Shown: piece after piece, positions 33,325-41,788 of the stretch
Numbering within the stretch: the first letter of the stretch is position 1
Layout of the letters: every line of letters starts with the position of its first letter
Assembly (NCBI GenBank): GCA_051001975.1
Contig: JBPCMU010000017.1
Location: 30,599 to 94,598, forward strand
DNA: 64,000 nt
From: DATAEG01 sp051001975
GTDB lineage: Bacteria; Actinomycetota; Actinomycetes; Mycobacteriales; Jatrophihabitantaceae
Direction of reading: 5' to 3'
Program-made: the position numbers and the translations under genes
The notes under the pieces: generated by a model
Seen by the model: the letters and a program-made list of their open reading frames with translations, nothing else
Databases searched by the model: none
What the model was told of the DNA's origin: nothing

Positions 33325-34655
33325 TTGGGCAGATCCTGATTTCGGGTGTTATCACGACCACTGGGATCCGCCTTATCAACTGGCGCCCCGCGCCGCTGTC
33401 GAGAACTGGCGATGACTCGACCGGCGAGGCCGATGGCAATGACGGTTGCTGCCGTGACAGCGGCTGTCCACGGCAGCGTTGCGGCGAGGACTACGCAGCC
33501 GCCTGCACCGAGAACGTTCAGCGAGCGCGGCCAGCGTCGCTGGTCGCGGGGCTGGGTGAACGCTGAGGCATTGGCGATGGCGTAGTAGATCAGGACTCCG
33601 AACGACGAGAAAGCGATGACGCCACGGAGATCGGTTGTGAGGACCAGGGTTCCGACGATGATGGCGAGCGCGATCTCGGCATGGTGGGGCACCCGATAGC
33701 GGGGGTGGACGCCGGCGAGCCAGCTTGGTAGGTCTCCGTGCCGGGCCATGGCGAGGCCGGTTCGAGCGATTCCGGCGATCAGCGCGAGCAACGCCCCGAG
33801 ACTGGCCAAGGCGGCCCCGACTCGAACAAGCGGGGCAAGTGCGCCAGCGCCAGCCTGCTGCGCGGCAGTGATCAAGGGGGTGGTCGAGGCGGCCAGCCGA
33901 TCCGGTCCGGCGGTGACGAGCAGCGTGATCGCGATGAGCGCATAGATAGCGACGGTGACGGCGAGTGCGAGTGAGATGGCGCGCGGGATTGTCCGTTCGG
34001 GATCGCGCACCTCTTCGGCGAGGGTGGCGATGCGTGCGTAGCCGGCGAAGGCGAAGAACAACAGGCCCGCCGCTTGCAGGGTTGCGTACCCGCCTGCGTG
34101 AAACAGCGCGCCACCACCAGCGATTCGGTCGATGCTTACCTGGCCGAAGGAGAGCGCCACGACGACGAAGCTGACGAGAACGAGCAACACGACCCCGACT
34201 AGAATTCGAGTCAGCGTGGCGGTGCGGGTGATCCCGCGGTAGTTCAGCGCGGTGAGCGCGACGACGGCGGCGAACGCGGCGGCGCGCTGTACCCACCACG
34301 AGTCAGGGACGGCGTAGCTGGCGAAGGTGAGGGCCATCGCCGCGCAGGACGCGGTCTTGCCGGCGATGAACGCCCAGCCCGCGACGAAGCCCCACCAGTG
34401 GCCCAGACGTTCTCGCCCGTAGATGTAGGTGCCGCCCGACGTGGGGTAGGCCGCGGCGAGTTGAGCTGAGGCCACAGCGTTGCAGAATGCGATGACAGCT
34501 GCGATTGCAAGCCCGATCAGCAAACCGCTGCCTGCGGCGCGTGCCGCCGGACCGAACGCCGAGAAGACCCCAGCGCCGACCATGGCGCCCAGTCCGATAA
34601 AGACGGCGTCGCCGAGGCCGAGGCGACGCGCCAGCCTCGGTGACCCGGAGCTCAT
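33321..34655 (-). CDS. APC-family amino acid permease
   Basis: The 444-residue permease has about 12 transmembrane helices. It begins RRLGLGDAVFIGLGAMVGAG, whose unwound helix 1 motif GAMVGAGVF is the amino acid binding site. AYPTSGGTYIYGRERLG is the second signature. The Gly/Ala-rich helices are typical of CAT/APC transporters, and the C-terminus is polar. It overlaps the end of the glycosyltransferase gene convergently. Amino acid specificity is not visible. Confidence 0.88.
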   Translation of the reverse strand: MSSGSPRLARRLGLGDAVFIGLGAMVGAGVFSAFGPAARAAGSGLLIGLAIAAVIAFCNAVASAQLAAAYPTSGGTYIYGRERLGHWWGFVAGWAFIAGKTASCAAMALTFASYAVPDSWWVQRAAAFAAVVALTALNYRGITRTATLTRILVGVVLLVLVSFVVVALSFGQVSIDRIAGGGALFHAGGYATLQAAGLLFFAFAGYARIATLAEEVRDPERTIPRAISLALAVTVAIYALIAITLLVTAGPDRLAASTTPLITAAQQAGAGALAPLVRVGAALASLGALLALIAGIARTGLAMARHGDLPSWLAGVHPRYRVPHHAEIALAIIVGTLVLTTDLRGVIAFSSFGVLIYYAIANASAFTQPRDQRRWPRSLNVLGAGGCVVLAATLPWTAAVTAATVIAIGLAGRVIASSRQRRGAPVDKADPSGRDNTRNQDLPN

Positions 34656-34686
34656 GCTGTTCGGGACTGGGTCGTCGTCAGTCGAG

Positions 34687-35121
34687 TCACGCCGAGACGA
34701 TCACAACGTCATCGGGGCCGGCGTCGTGACTGTCGTTTGAGATGGGCTCGGCCCATCCGGGTCGCTTGACCAGGCAGAACGGGTGTCCCGCCGGATCGGC
34801 AAACACGTGCTCGCCGTTGAGCATCCGAGCTCCCAACGCCAACACGTTCGGCGTGGCCGCCGCAACGTCTTCGACCATGACATCGATGTGCACCTGCTGC
34901 GGCACCGACGCGTCGGGCCAGGTTGGGGGGCGATGATCCGGCGCCAGTTGGAACGCGAGACCTGAGGCCTGAGGACTGGTCGACACCACCACCCAGTCAT
35001 CGCTGTCGTAGGTGATCGGCTCGCCCAGCAGCTGCGAGTAGAACCGGGCCAGCGAACGAGGCTCCGGGCAGTCCAACACCAGGTGATGCAATCGGCCGAT
35101 CACAAGGACTGATCGTCGCAT
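34687..35121 (-). CDS. VOC (glyoxalase/bleomycin resistance) family protein
   Basis: The 144-residue VOC-fold protein has IGRLHHLVLDCPEPRSLARF, then YSQLLGEPITYDSDDW, and later VHIDVMVEDVAAATPNVLAL and FADPAGHPFCLVKRP. These are the two beta-alpha-beta repeats of the fold. VOC proteins include dioxygenases, isomerases and drug-binding proteins, so the reaction is unknown. It may start at GTG 35103 rather than 35121. It lies upstream of the permease on the same strand, 31 bases away. Confidence 0.75.
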   Translation of the reverse strand: MRRSVLVIGRLHHLVLDCPEPRSLARFYSQLLGEPITYDSDDWVVVSTSPQASGLAFQLAPDHRPPTWPDASVPQQVHIDVMVEDVAAATPNVLALGARMLNGEHVFADPAGHPFCLVKRPGWAEPISNDSHDAGPDDVVIVSA

Positions 35122-35181
35122 CTTTGGCGCCCGCGGGCCAGGCTGACGATGTACAACTGCCGGTGGCTCGGAGGTGTGGGG

Positions 35182-35562
35182 TCAGGTCGTCGGGAGCTGG
35201 CCGATGTGGTGATCGAAGGCGCTGATCGCCTGGTCGCGGCTTAGTCCCAGCGTCCGGACCACGCTGGCATAGGAGCGGGCCGCGTCTGCCAGTCGGTCGC
35301 GGGTCTGTGCCGGGGTGGGACGCGGACGCGCTGCCACCGTCGTCCCGTGCCGCACTCGACTGACGATCAGCCCGGCTGAGTCCAGTTCGCGGTAGGCGCG
35401 GGCGACGGTTCCCGACGCCAGCCCGAGGTCACCGGCCAGCTGCCTGATTGCGGGTAGCCGCGCGCCCTCACTCAGCGCGCCAGACTCGATCAGTGTGGCC
35501 AACTGGGCGCGGATTTGTTCGTAGGACGGGACGGGCGAGCCGGTGTCGACGTCGAGGATCAC
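35182..35562 (-). CDS. GntR-family regulator, YtrA subfamily
   Basis: A 126-residue regulator with a winged helix (SYEQIRAQLATLIESGALSE, LPAIRQLAGDLGLASGTVAR, YRELDSAGLIVSRVRHG) and only about 50 residues of C-terminal helix. That short effector region defines the YtrA subgroup, which usually controls neighbouring transporter genes. The GTG at 35562 overlaps the end of the upstream membrane protein gene (stop 35570-35572), so the two are co-transcribed from behind the palindrome at 36467-36492. Confidence 0.85.
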   Translation of the reverse strand: MILDVDTGSPVPSYEQIRAQLATLIESGALSEGARLPAIRQLAGDLGLASGTVARAYRELDSAGLIVSRVRHGTTVAARPRPTPAQTRDRLADAARSYASVVRTLGLSRDQAISAFDHHIGQLPTT

Positions 35563-35569
35563 GATGTGC

Positions 35570-36460
35570 TCACCGCGCGCTGTCCGCGACAAGCGGACGA
35601 TGCGCTCGCCGGATCGGCGCGACGGCCGACGTCGCCACGATGAAGCCGAGGACCGGGGCGAGCACCACACCGATCATGCCGAGCAGGCTGCCCACCCCGT
35701 CGGCGAGGATGGTCGAGTAGGGGGTCAGCGCGTGGACGAACGCGGCGAGCAGATAACCGGCGATGGCGATGGACGAGCCGGCAAGAACGTGCAACGACCG
35801 ACTGCGCAGCGCGTCGTCGGCAGCGATCAGATCGGGCGCGGCGTCGCGCTGCGGGCGGAGGAGCACCTGCCGTCCGACGGTGATCAGCACGGCTCCGATC
35901 AGGGCTGTCAGCCCGATCCACAGCAGCGCGACCGGGAGCCCACGCGAGTGGCCGGCGGCGAGGCCCCCCAGCGCGGACAGTTCGCCAAAGCCCAGGCCGA
36001 CCCAGGCGGCCACGGCCACCAGCCGCGACGGACGTAGCAGGTAGTCGGCCAGTCGGCGGGGCTCCAGCACGGCCGCGCGCCGCCGCCCGGGCAGCTGCGC
36101 GGCCACACTGACGCGCCATTCCGCGACCACCGCTCCGGCGAACCAACCCGCGAACAGGGCCAGAACGTTGACGCTGAGGTTTCCCGACGTGTCGGAATCC
36201 CAAAAGATCAAGCCAACGAGCGGAATGCCCACCGTGAGCGCGACGCTGACGAGCAGGCCGCAGCCGCGCCATCGCCGCGTCGTCGCGAGGTAGCAGATGA
36301 CCGGCGTCCCGTTGTCGGCGGTGATCGGAAGCGACTGACGGCGGGCGAACTTCTCGACCCTGGCCCGGCTGACCTTCTCAAACGGCAGGGCGAGCAGGCC
36401 GAGCGCGCGCGCCACCCCGATCAACAGCACGGCCGCGAAGGTCCAACTGAGCAGAACCAC
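35570..36460 (-). CDS. polytopic membrane protein of unknown function, operon with gntR
   Basis: The 296-residue protein has about six transmembrane helices. The first, MVLLSWTFAAVLLIGVARAL, is followed by a cytoplasmic basic segment and PVICYLATTRRWRGCGLLVS, and the later helices are Ala/Val/Leu-rich. I recognise no family; YtrA-type regulators often pair with such membrane proteins. The GTG start (36460) lies 7 bases from the palindrome at 36467-36492, so transcription is probably autoregulated by the GntR protein. Confidence 0.7.
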   Translation of the reverse strand: MVLLSWTFAAVLLIGVARALGLLALPFEKVSRARVEKFARRQSLPITADNGTPVICYLATTRRWRGCGLLVSVALTVGIPLVGLIFWDSDTSGNLSVNVLALFAGWFAGAVVAEWRVSVAAQLPGRRRAAVLEPRRLADYLLRPSRLVAVAAWVGLGFGELSALGGLAAGHSRGLPVALLWIGLTALIGAVLITVGRQVLLRPQRDAAPDLIAADDALRSRSLHVLAGSSIAIAGYLLAAFVHALTPYSTILADGVGSLLGMIGVVLAPVLGFIVATSAVAPIRRAHRPLVADSAR

Positions 36461-36466
36461 GCTTCT

Positions 36467-36492
36467 GAATGTAGCAATGTCCTGCTACATTC
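36467..36492. promoter_or_regulatory. perfect inverted repeat, likely GntR (YtrA) operator
   Basis: Arms GAATGTAGCA (36467-36476) and TGCTACATTC (36483-36492) are perfect over 10 bases with a 6-base spacer. It lies in the 38-base gap between two divergent genes, covering where both starts are expected. GntR-family dimers bind such sites, and the regulator of this operon is adjacent. TACAT/ATGTA-like half-sites fit. Confidence 0.7.
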
Positions 36493-36498
36493 ACCACC

Positions 36499-37029
36499 GT
36501 GCCGACGACACCCTGGCTGAGCGACCAGGTGTGGGCGCATCTCGACCCCCGCGCCGGTCGTCTGACGCACCGCGGCCGCCTCGCGCTGGGTGCGGCGGCG
36601 GTGGCGGTCCTCCTCGTCACCGCGGCAGCGATCGCCGTGCAGATGTCCGGGCTGTTCCCCGCTCGCATCGGTGCATGGGCGTCCGAGGTCACGGTGGACA
36701 CCCAGTCCCACACGACCGTCGAGCGCATTCAACTGGGCAGCAACGACTGGTTCGACGAACGCGTGCAGGCGGTGAGCACTCGGGTGCCCGGCGTCGTGGT
36801 CCTCAGCTCCGACCGGCCGACGATCCGCGCCGGTCACCACGCGACTCTTACGGTGCGACTCCGGTTCGACTGCACCCGGGTTACCCATGGTGCAGTCACG
36901 CTGGCTCTGTGGCTGAGCCGGCCGTGGGGCAGCACCTCAATACTCATTTTAGGGCCGGACCTGCCCGACACCGCGCAGAGCGTGAACGTCTCTATGGACG
37001 GCCCCGGCTGGGCGGCCTGCGCTCACTGA
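36499..37029 (+). CDS. single-pass membrane protein of unknown function, divergent from the GntR operon
   Basis: The 176-residue product has a cytoplasmic N-terminus, one transmembrane helix (about residues 28-50) and an extracytoplasmic beta-rich domain (WASEVTVDTQSHTTVERIQL, ATLTVRLRFDCTRVTHG, then a second Cys in WAACAH). It may have one disulfide. I know no family for it. It starts at GTG 36499, 6 bases past the operator palindrome, so it is likely controlled by the same GntR repressor. Confidence 0.6.
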   Translation: MPTTPWLSDQVWAHLDPRAGRLTHRGRLALGAAAVAVLLVTAAAIAVQMSGLFPARIGAWASEVTVDTQSHTTVERIQLGSNDWFDERVQAVSTRVPGVVVLSSDRPTIRAGHHATLTVRLRFDCTRVTHGAVTLALWLSRPWGSTSILILGPDLPDTAQSVNVSMDGPGWAACAH

Positions 37030-37164
37030 ACGTCCCCGCGCTATGGCGCCTGACGCCGATTGAATCACGGATGATCAAGGTCATCCCGTAGGACGATGCG
37101 CCACCGGGTGGCTGCCGCCGGGATCCTACGTTCGACCGGCGCGGTGGGTGGCACAGTGTCGTGC

Positions 37165-37527
37165 ATGGCAAACGGGTTGGTCGGAATCACGATCGACTGT
37201 CGTGAACCCGCGCGGTTAGCGTTGTTTTGGAGCGCCCTCCTGGATATGCCCGTCACTGGCGAGCACGAGGGTCCGGGATGGGCCACCGTGGGATCCGCTC
37301 GAGACCCGCAGCCGCGCCTGACCTTTCAGCGTGTGGCCGAACCGAAGTCGGCGAAGGTCCGTATCCACCTCGACGTCCAAGTCGATGATATCGACGCCGG
37401 GCGCCGGGAGGTCGAAGACCTCGGTGGCAAGTGGACGGGCGAGAGACACGACTACAACGAGGGTGTGGTCATGGTGATGACCGATCCGGAAGAGCACGAG
37501 TTCTGCCTCGTGCAGTACTACGAATGA
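37165..37527 (+). CDS. VOC-family protein
   Basis: The 120-residue protein starts MANGLVGITIDCREPARLAL and continues ALFWSALLDMPVTGEHEG, PRLTFQRVAEPKSAKVRIHL, VDDIDAGRREVEDLGGKW and EHEFCLVQYY. It is of the single-domain VOC type common in actinobacteria. A metal site is not obvious, so a ligand-binding role is possible. ATG 37165 fits the family start better than the open frame from 37096. Confidence 0.78.
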   Translation: MANGLVGITIDCREPARLALFWSALLDMPVTGEHEGPGWATVGSARDPQPRLTFQRVAEPKSAKVRIHLDVQVDDIDAGRREVEDLGGKWTGERHDYNEGVVMVMTDPEEHEFCLVQYYE

Positions 37528-37536
37528 TCCGCCCGA

Positions 37537-39066
37537 CTAATGAACACCGGCGGAAACATCGTTACCGAGATAGACCGTGGGGAGGCGAATCGTGAAACTT
37601 GTATCGCCGGCCCGGCTAGTGACGTGGACCGTTCCGTCGTGGGCGGCGACGATCGCTGCCACGATGGATAGGCCGAGTCCGCTGCCTTCAGGACGGGCGC
37701 GGGCTGCGGGGGCTCGAACGAACCGTTCGAAGATTCTGGGCAAGACGTCGGGTGGAATGCCGGGACCGTCGTCGCTGACCGTGATCACAACCTGACCCGG
37801 AGGGGACGCCGCAAGGGTGGCGCGGACGGTCGTTCCGGCAGCGGTGTGACTGCGGGCGTTCGTCAAGAGGTTCGCGAGGACCTGATGCAATGCGTGCGCA
37901 TCCCCGATGACCTCGACCTCGGCCTTGGGTAGCACGAGGCGCCAGTGGTGTTCTGGTCCACTCACGCGAGCGTCGTTGACCACGTCCAAGACGAGTCTGG
38001 TGAGGTCGACGGGTGCATGTTCGAGTGGGCGCCCGGCATCCAAGCGGGCCAGTAGCAGCAGGTCTTCGACGAGGTGACCCATGCGGTCAGACTCCGCGGC
38101 GATACGGGCGAGGGCCTCCGATACCGCAGTGTCCAGGTCAGGACCGCCGACGCGTTCGGCGTACTCGGCGTGGCTGCGTATAACGGCAACGGGGGTTCGG
38201 AGTTCGTGGCTGGCGTCGGCGATGAAGTGCCGGAGCCGGTCCTCGCTCGCGTGGCGATCGTGCAGGGCGGATTCGACGTGTTCGAGCATGTGGTTGAACG
38301 CATCTGCGACCTGCCCGGCCTCGGTCTGCGGGGCGGCGATCGCTACCCGGTCGGGTAGCGACACAGTGCCGGTCGATAACGGCAGGTTGGACACCTCCCG
38401 GGCCGTCGAAGCGACGCGGTGCAGCGGACGCAGCGACCATCGAACGCTCACGGTGGTTGCTGCGCCGGCGAGCAGAAGACATGCGGCGAAGACGCTGGCC
38501 TCGATGAGCAACAGCCGGGCGATCGTGTCATCGACGGGATGCTCGGGCAGGCCCGTAATCAGCACGTCCCCGTCGTCGCCGGGGGTCACCAGCAGGCGAT
38601 AGTCACCCAAGTCTGGGAAATGCACCGTGCGTGCGCCGCTGCGCGGTCGCAGGGCGGCCAGAACCTTCCGGTCGTCCGTGGTGACGGCGGACTCGCCGGC
38701 GCCGTGGCCGATCACGGCGATCGCGGTCACGGTGCCATTCAAGATGCGCGCACCCAGCGTGCCGACAGCTTGGCCTTGGGTCGCATTGAGCTGGTCGGTG
38801 TTGTCGGTGTCATGGTCGCTCGGATGTTCCAGGCTCAACGAGAACCGGTTTCCAGCGGCGGCCAATTGCTGATCGAGTCGCTCAACAAGGAAGCCGCGTA
38901 AGGCGAACGAGCTAATGGCAGAGACCGCCACGAATGTGACGAGCAGCAGGCCCAGCAGGATCAGCACGATCTGTAGCCGCAGACTGGGGCGCCGTAGCGA
39001 CATCGCCGCCCGAAGGCGACGCGGTCGGCTGGGCGCGTCGATCTCGGTGTGGGTGTCGGTGTTCAC
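37537..39066 (-). CDS. sensor histidine kinase, redox-module TCS
   Basis: The 509-residue kinase has TM1 at about 31-56, an extracytoplasmic sensor of about 125 residues, TM2 at about 183-208 and a HAMP region to 270. HisKA carries the phosphoacceptor H287 in FIADASHELRTP. The HATPase has N in ANLLTNARSHT, then DDGPGIPPDVLPRIFERF and the GSGLGLSIV lid. Its start overlaps the end of the response regulator gene. The next genes across the divergent promoter are a ferric-reductase-like redox set, so it may sense redox or metal stress. The signal is inferred. Confidence 0.9.
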   Translation of the reverse strand: MNTDTHTEIDAPSRPRRLRAAMSLRRPSLRLQIVLILLGLLLVTFVAVSAISSFALRGFLVERLDQQLAAAGNRFSLSLEHPSDHDTDNTDQLNATQGQAVGTLGARILNGTVTAIAVIGHGAGESAVTTDDRKVLAALRPRSGARTVHFPDLGDYRLLVTPGDDGDVLITGLPEHPVDDTIARLLLIEASVFAACLLLAGAATTVSVRWSLRPLHRVASTAREVSNLPLSTGTVSLPDRVAIAAPQTEAGQVADAFNHMLEHVESALHDRHASEDRLRHFIADASHELRTPVAVIRSHAEYAERVGGPDLDTAVSEALARIAAESDRMGHLVEDLLLLARLDAGRPLEHAPVDLTRLVLDVVNDARVSGPEHHWRLVLPKAEVEVIGDAHALHQVLANLLTNARSHTAAGTTVRATLAASPPGQVVITVSDDGPGIPPDVLPRIFERFVRAPAARARPEGSGLGLSIVAAIVAAHDGTVHVTSRAGDTSFTIRLPTVYLGNDVSAGVH

Positions 39067-39785
39067 GATGGTTTGAGGATGTAGCCGATGCCGCGGACGG
39101 TGTGGATCATCGTCGGACGCCCTGCGTCGACCTTCTTGCGTAGGTAGCTGATGTACAGCTCCACAACATGCGCGCTGCCGCCGAAGTCGTAGTCCCAGAC
39201 CTGCGTCAGGATCTGAGTCTTCGACAGCACCCGGCGGGGGTTGCGCATGAGGAATCTGAGCAACTCGAACTCAGTGACCGTGAGTTCGACTGCCACGCCG
39301 CCTCGCCAGACCTCGCGGGCATCCTCCATCATCACCAGGTCTCCGACCGTAATCGCACCATCGGAGACGGACTGGGTCAGGCCGGCGCGGCGGACCAGGC
39401 CGCGCAGCCGGGCCGCGACCTCTTCCATGCTGAACGGCTTGGTCACGTAGTCGTCCCCGCCGACCCGGATGCCCGCAACCCGGTCCTCAACCGCATCGCG
39501 TGCGGTGAGGAACAGCACGCACACCATCGGGTCCAGATCCCGCAGCCGGCGCAGGACCTCGAAGCCATCGATGTCGGGCAGCCCAACGTCAAGCACCACA
39601 GCATGGGGCCGAAAATCGCGCGCTTCCTGGATGGCGCTCAGGCCCGTCAAGGCGGAGCGTGCCTGCCACCCTTCGAGCGTGAGTAGCCGAGCAAGGACCT
39701 CGGCCAGGCGCGGCTCGTCGTCGACGATCAGGACCCGCAGTCCCGGTGCCACGGTGTGGCTCGCCGCAGCCGAGGACACAGTCAC
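39063..39785 (-). CDS. OmpR-family response regulator, redox-module TCS
   Basis: The 240-residue regulator has a receiver domain with DD at 22-23, the phosphoacceptor D66 in HAVVLDVGLPD, T in LFLTARD and K in YVTKPFS. The winged-helix C-terminal domain carries ELTVTEFELLRFLMRNPRRV and IHTVRGIGYIL. It lies upstream of its kinase (overlap 4 bases) and is divergent from the flavocytochrome gene at 39897. Candidate binding sites lie at 39796-39820. Confidence 0.9.
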   Translation of the reverse strand: MTVSSAAASHTVAPGLRVLIVDDEPRLAEVLARLLTLEGWQARSALTGLSAIQEARDFRPHAVVLDVGLPDIDGFEVLRRLRDLDPMVCVLFLTARDAVEDRVAGIRVGGDDYVTKPFSMEEVAARLRGLVRRAGLTQSVSDGAITVGDLVMMEDAREVWRGGVAVELTVTEFELLRFLMRNPRRVLSKTQILTQVWDYDFGGSAHVVELYISYLRKKVDAGRPTMIHTVRGIGYILKPS

Positions 39786-39795
39786 GAGGTCGAGT

Positions 39796-39820
39796 GTTTC
39801 AGGGTTTCCTCTACAAACCC
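39796..39820. promoter_or_regulatory. candidate response-regulator site in the divergent promoter
   Basis: GTTTCAGGGTTTCC (39796-39809) contains a GTTTC direct repeat 8 bases apart, and GGGTTT (39802-39807) also forms an inverted pair with AAACCC (39815-39820). OmpR-family proteins bind such repeats. The site is 10 bases upstream of the response regulator start. Only pattern evidence supports it. Confidence 0.3.
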
Positions 39821-39896
39821 GCTGAGGATTCTCTGTATCGGTCCCGCACAGCGAACCGAGAGGGAATGGAGAAATTGGCGTCTAATACTGGCCAAC

Positions 39897-41267
39897 ATGA
39901 CCGCGACCCTGCCCCGAGCTCTGGGCCGACGCAGTGTCAGCGGCCCAGCCAACGTAAGCCTCAACCCAGCAGTTGCACTGCTAGTCATCGGTGCCGGTGC
40001 AGCGGCCGTTCTGCTGCTCTGGCTGCAGGACACCACCTACGTCAACGGGCTCGGCGACTGGCTCACCAACGCCGGAAGGATCACCGGTCTACTGGCTGGT
40101 TACACGATCGTGGTCCTGCTCGCCCTGATGGCACGGGTTCCGGCATTGGAGCGTGGCCTGGGCGCGGATCGGCTCACCCGCTGGCACTCCATGGGCGGGC
40201 GCTACACCGTCAGCCTCGCCGTAGCCCATACCTTGTTGATCATTTGGGGCTACGCCGTCACTGCGCACACCAACGTCGTTCACGAAACCACGACACTCGT
40301 GCTTACATATCCCGACGTCCTGATGGGCACCGTCGCGGTCTTTCTTCTTCTTGGCGTGGGGGTTGCATCAGCCCGAGCCGCGCGTCGCCGGCTGAGTTAC
40401 GAGACCTGGCACTTCATCCACCTCTACACCTACCTTGCGATCGCCCTGGCGTTCAGCCATCAGTTCTCCACCGGCGCCGACTTCATCAGCAACACCAAAG
40501 CCCGTTGGCTTTGGGCGGCTCTCTACATCCTGGTCGCCGGACTGCTGATCTGGTTTCGGTTCATCACTCCGATCCGAGCCGCGTTCCGGCACCGTCTGCG
40601 GGTCGTGGACGTGCGACGTGAGAATGCCGACGTCGTAACCGTGTTCATCGGCGGCCAGCACCTGGACGAGCTCGGCACGGAAGCGGGCCAGTTCTTCCGC
40701 TGGCGTTTCCTCACTCGGGAACTGTGGTGGGCCGCCAACCCCTATTCGATCTCGGCAGCGCCGCGCCAGGACTTGCTCCGCGTCACGGTCAAGGTCGCCG
40801 GGTCGCACAGCGCTGGGTTGCTCGATCTGAAGCCGGGTACCCGCGTATTCACCGAAGGGCCATATGGCGCGTTCACTGCTGGCCGCCGTACGCGTCGCAA
40901 GGTGTTGCTGCTCGCCGGCGGAGTCGGTATTACTCCGCTGAGGGCACTACTCGAGACGCTGCCCGGCGACCCCGGTGACATCGCCCTCATCTACCGCGCG
41001 AACACACCGGGCGACCTGGTGCTGCGCCATGAGATTGATTGGATCGCCCGTGACCGAGGCGTGGACGTGCACTACCTGGTCGGGCCGCCCCGACCGGGCA
41101 ATAGGGACCACCTGTCCGCGTATCGGCTTGGCCGCGTGATACCTGACCTGCGCGACCGCGACGTCTTCCTCTGCGGTCCTGAGCCCATGATGGCCGCCGC
41201 CCGTCTAGGTCTGCGCGGGGCCGGCGTACCGCGTCGGCACATCCACCACGAGTCCTTCAGCTTCTGA
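39897..41267 (+). CDS. ferric-reductase-like transmembrane flavocytochrome with FAD/NAD-binding domain
   Basis: The 456-residue protein fuses a ferric-reductase-like (FRD) membrane domain to a ferredoxin-reductase-type FAD/NAD module. Heme His candidates lie in RWHSMGGRYTVSLAVAHTLL and TWHFIHLYTYLAIALAFSHQ. The FAD-binding NPYSISAAPRQDLL and GPYGAFT are followed by LLLAGGVGITPLRALLETLP and the NAD-binding FLCGPEPMM. Electrons would pass from NAD(P)H through FAD and heme across the membrane. It leads a set with an exported FMN-binding protein and ApbE. ATG 39897 is chosen over the longer frame from 39756. Confidence 0.88.
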   Translation: MTATLPRALGRRSVSGPANVSLNPAVALLVIGAGAAAVLLLWLQDTTYVNGLGDWLTNAGRITGLLAGYTIVVLLALMARVPALERGLGADRLTRWHSMGGRYTVSLAVAHTLLIIWGYAVTAHTNVVHETTTLVLTYPDVLMGTVAVFLLLGVGVASARAARRRLSYETWHFIHLYTYLAIALAFSHQFSTGADFISNTKARWLWAALYILVAGLLIWFRFITPIRAAFRHRLRVVDVRRENADVVTVFIGGQHLDELGTEAGQFFRWRFLTRELWWAANPYSISAAPRQDLLRVTVKVAGSHSAGLLDLKPGTRVFTEGPYGAFTAGRRTRRKVLLLAGGVGITPLRALLETLPGDPGDIALIYRANTPGDLVLRHEIDWIARDRGVDVHYLVGPPRPGNRDHLSAYRLGRVIPDLRDRDVFLCGPEPMMAAARLGLRGAGVPRRHIHHESFSF

Positions 41268-41281
41268 GAGGCGAATCCGCC

Positions 41282-41788
41282 GTGAAACGCGTGCTGCTTT
41301 CTTTCACCGCCACTGTCCTCGGCGTTGTCGCCCTGCTCAGCTACAAGACCCACGGCCAGGTCACCACCGCCGGGGGGACATTGCCGTCCGCCGGCCTTCC
41401 GGGAACCTCGACCAGTGCCGGCACATCCACGCCATCTCCGACCGTGAGCAGCGCACCACCCAACCCCTCCAACGGCTCCACACAGAAATCGGCGAGTCCG
41501 ACCAGCACTGCCTCCAGCTTCACCGGGTCGGCCGTGCAAACCCGCTACGGCACCGTGCAAGTCAAGATCACCGTTGCCGAAAAGAAAATCACCGGCGTCG
41601 CATTCGTGCAGCTCACCGCATTCGACGACCGATCCAGGCAAATCAACTCCGACGCGGCACCCATCCTGCTGCAAGAAACGCTCACTGCTCAGAGCGCCCA
41701 GATCGACTCCGTCTCCGGCGCCTCCTACACCAGCCAGGGTTACCAGCAATCCCTGCAGAGCGCCCTCGACCGAGCCGGGCTCGGATGA
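41282..41788 (+). CDS. exported FMN-binding domain protein
   Basis: The 168-residue product has an N-terminal signal anchor (MKRVLLSFTATVLGVVALLS), a Ser/Thr/Pro-rich linker of about 55 residues and an FMN_bind domain at about 75-168. The flavinylation motif reads DSVSGASYTSQGYQ: Ser/Thr in the SGAS-YTS region would receive FMN covalently from ApbE. The stop overlaps the ApbE start (ATGA). It probably carries electrons outside the cytoplasmic membrane. Confidence 0.85.
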   Translation: MKRVLLSFTATVLGVVALLSYKTHGQVTTAGGTLPSAGLPGTSTSAGTSTPSPTVSSAPPNPSNGSTQKSASPTSTASSFTGSAVQTRYGTVQVKITVAEKKITGVAFVQLTAFDDRSRQINSDAAPILLQETLTAQSAQIDSVSGASYTSQGYQQSLQSALDRAGLG

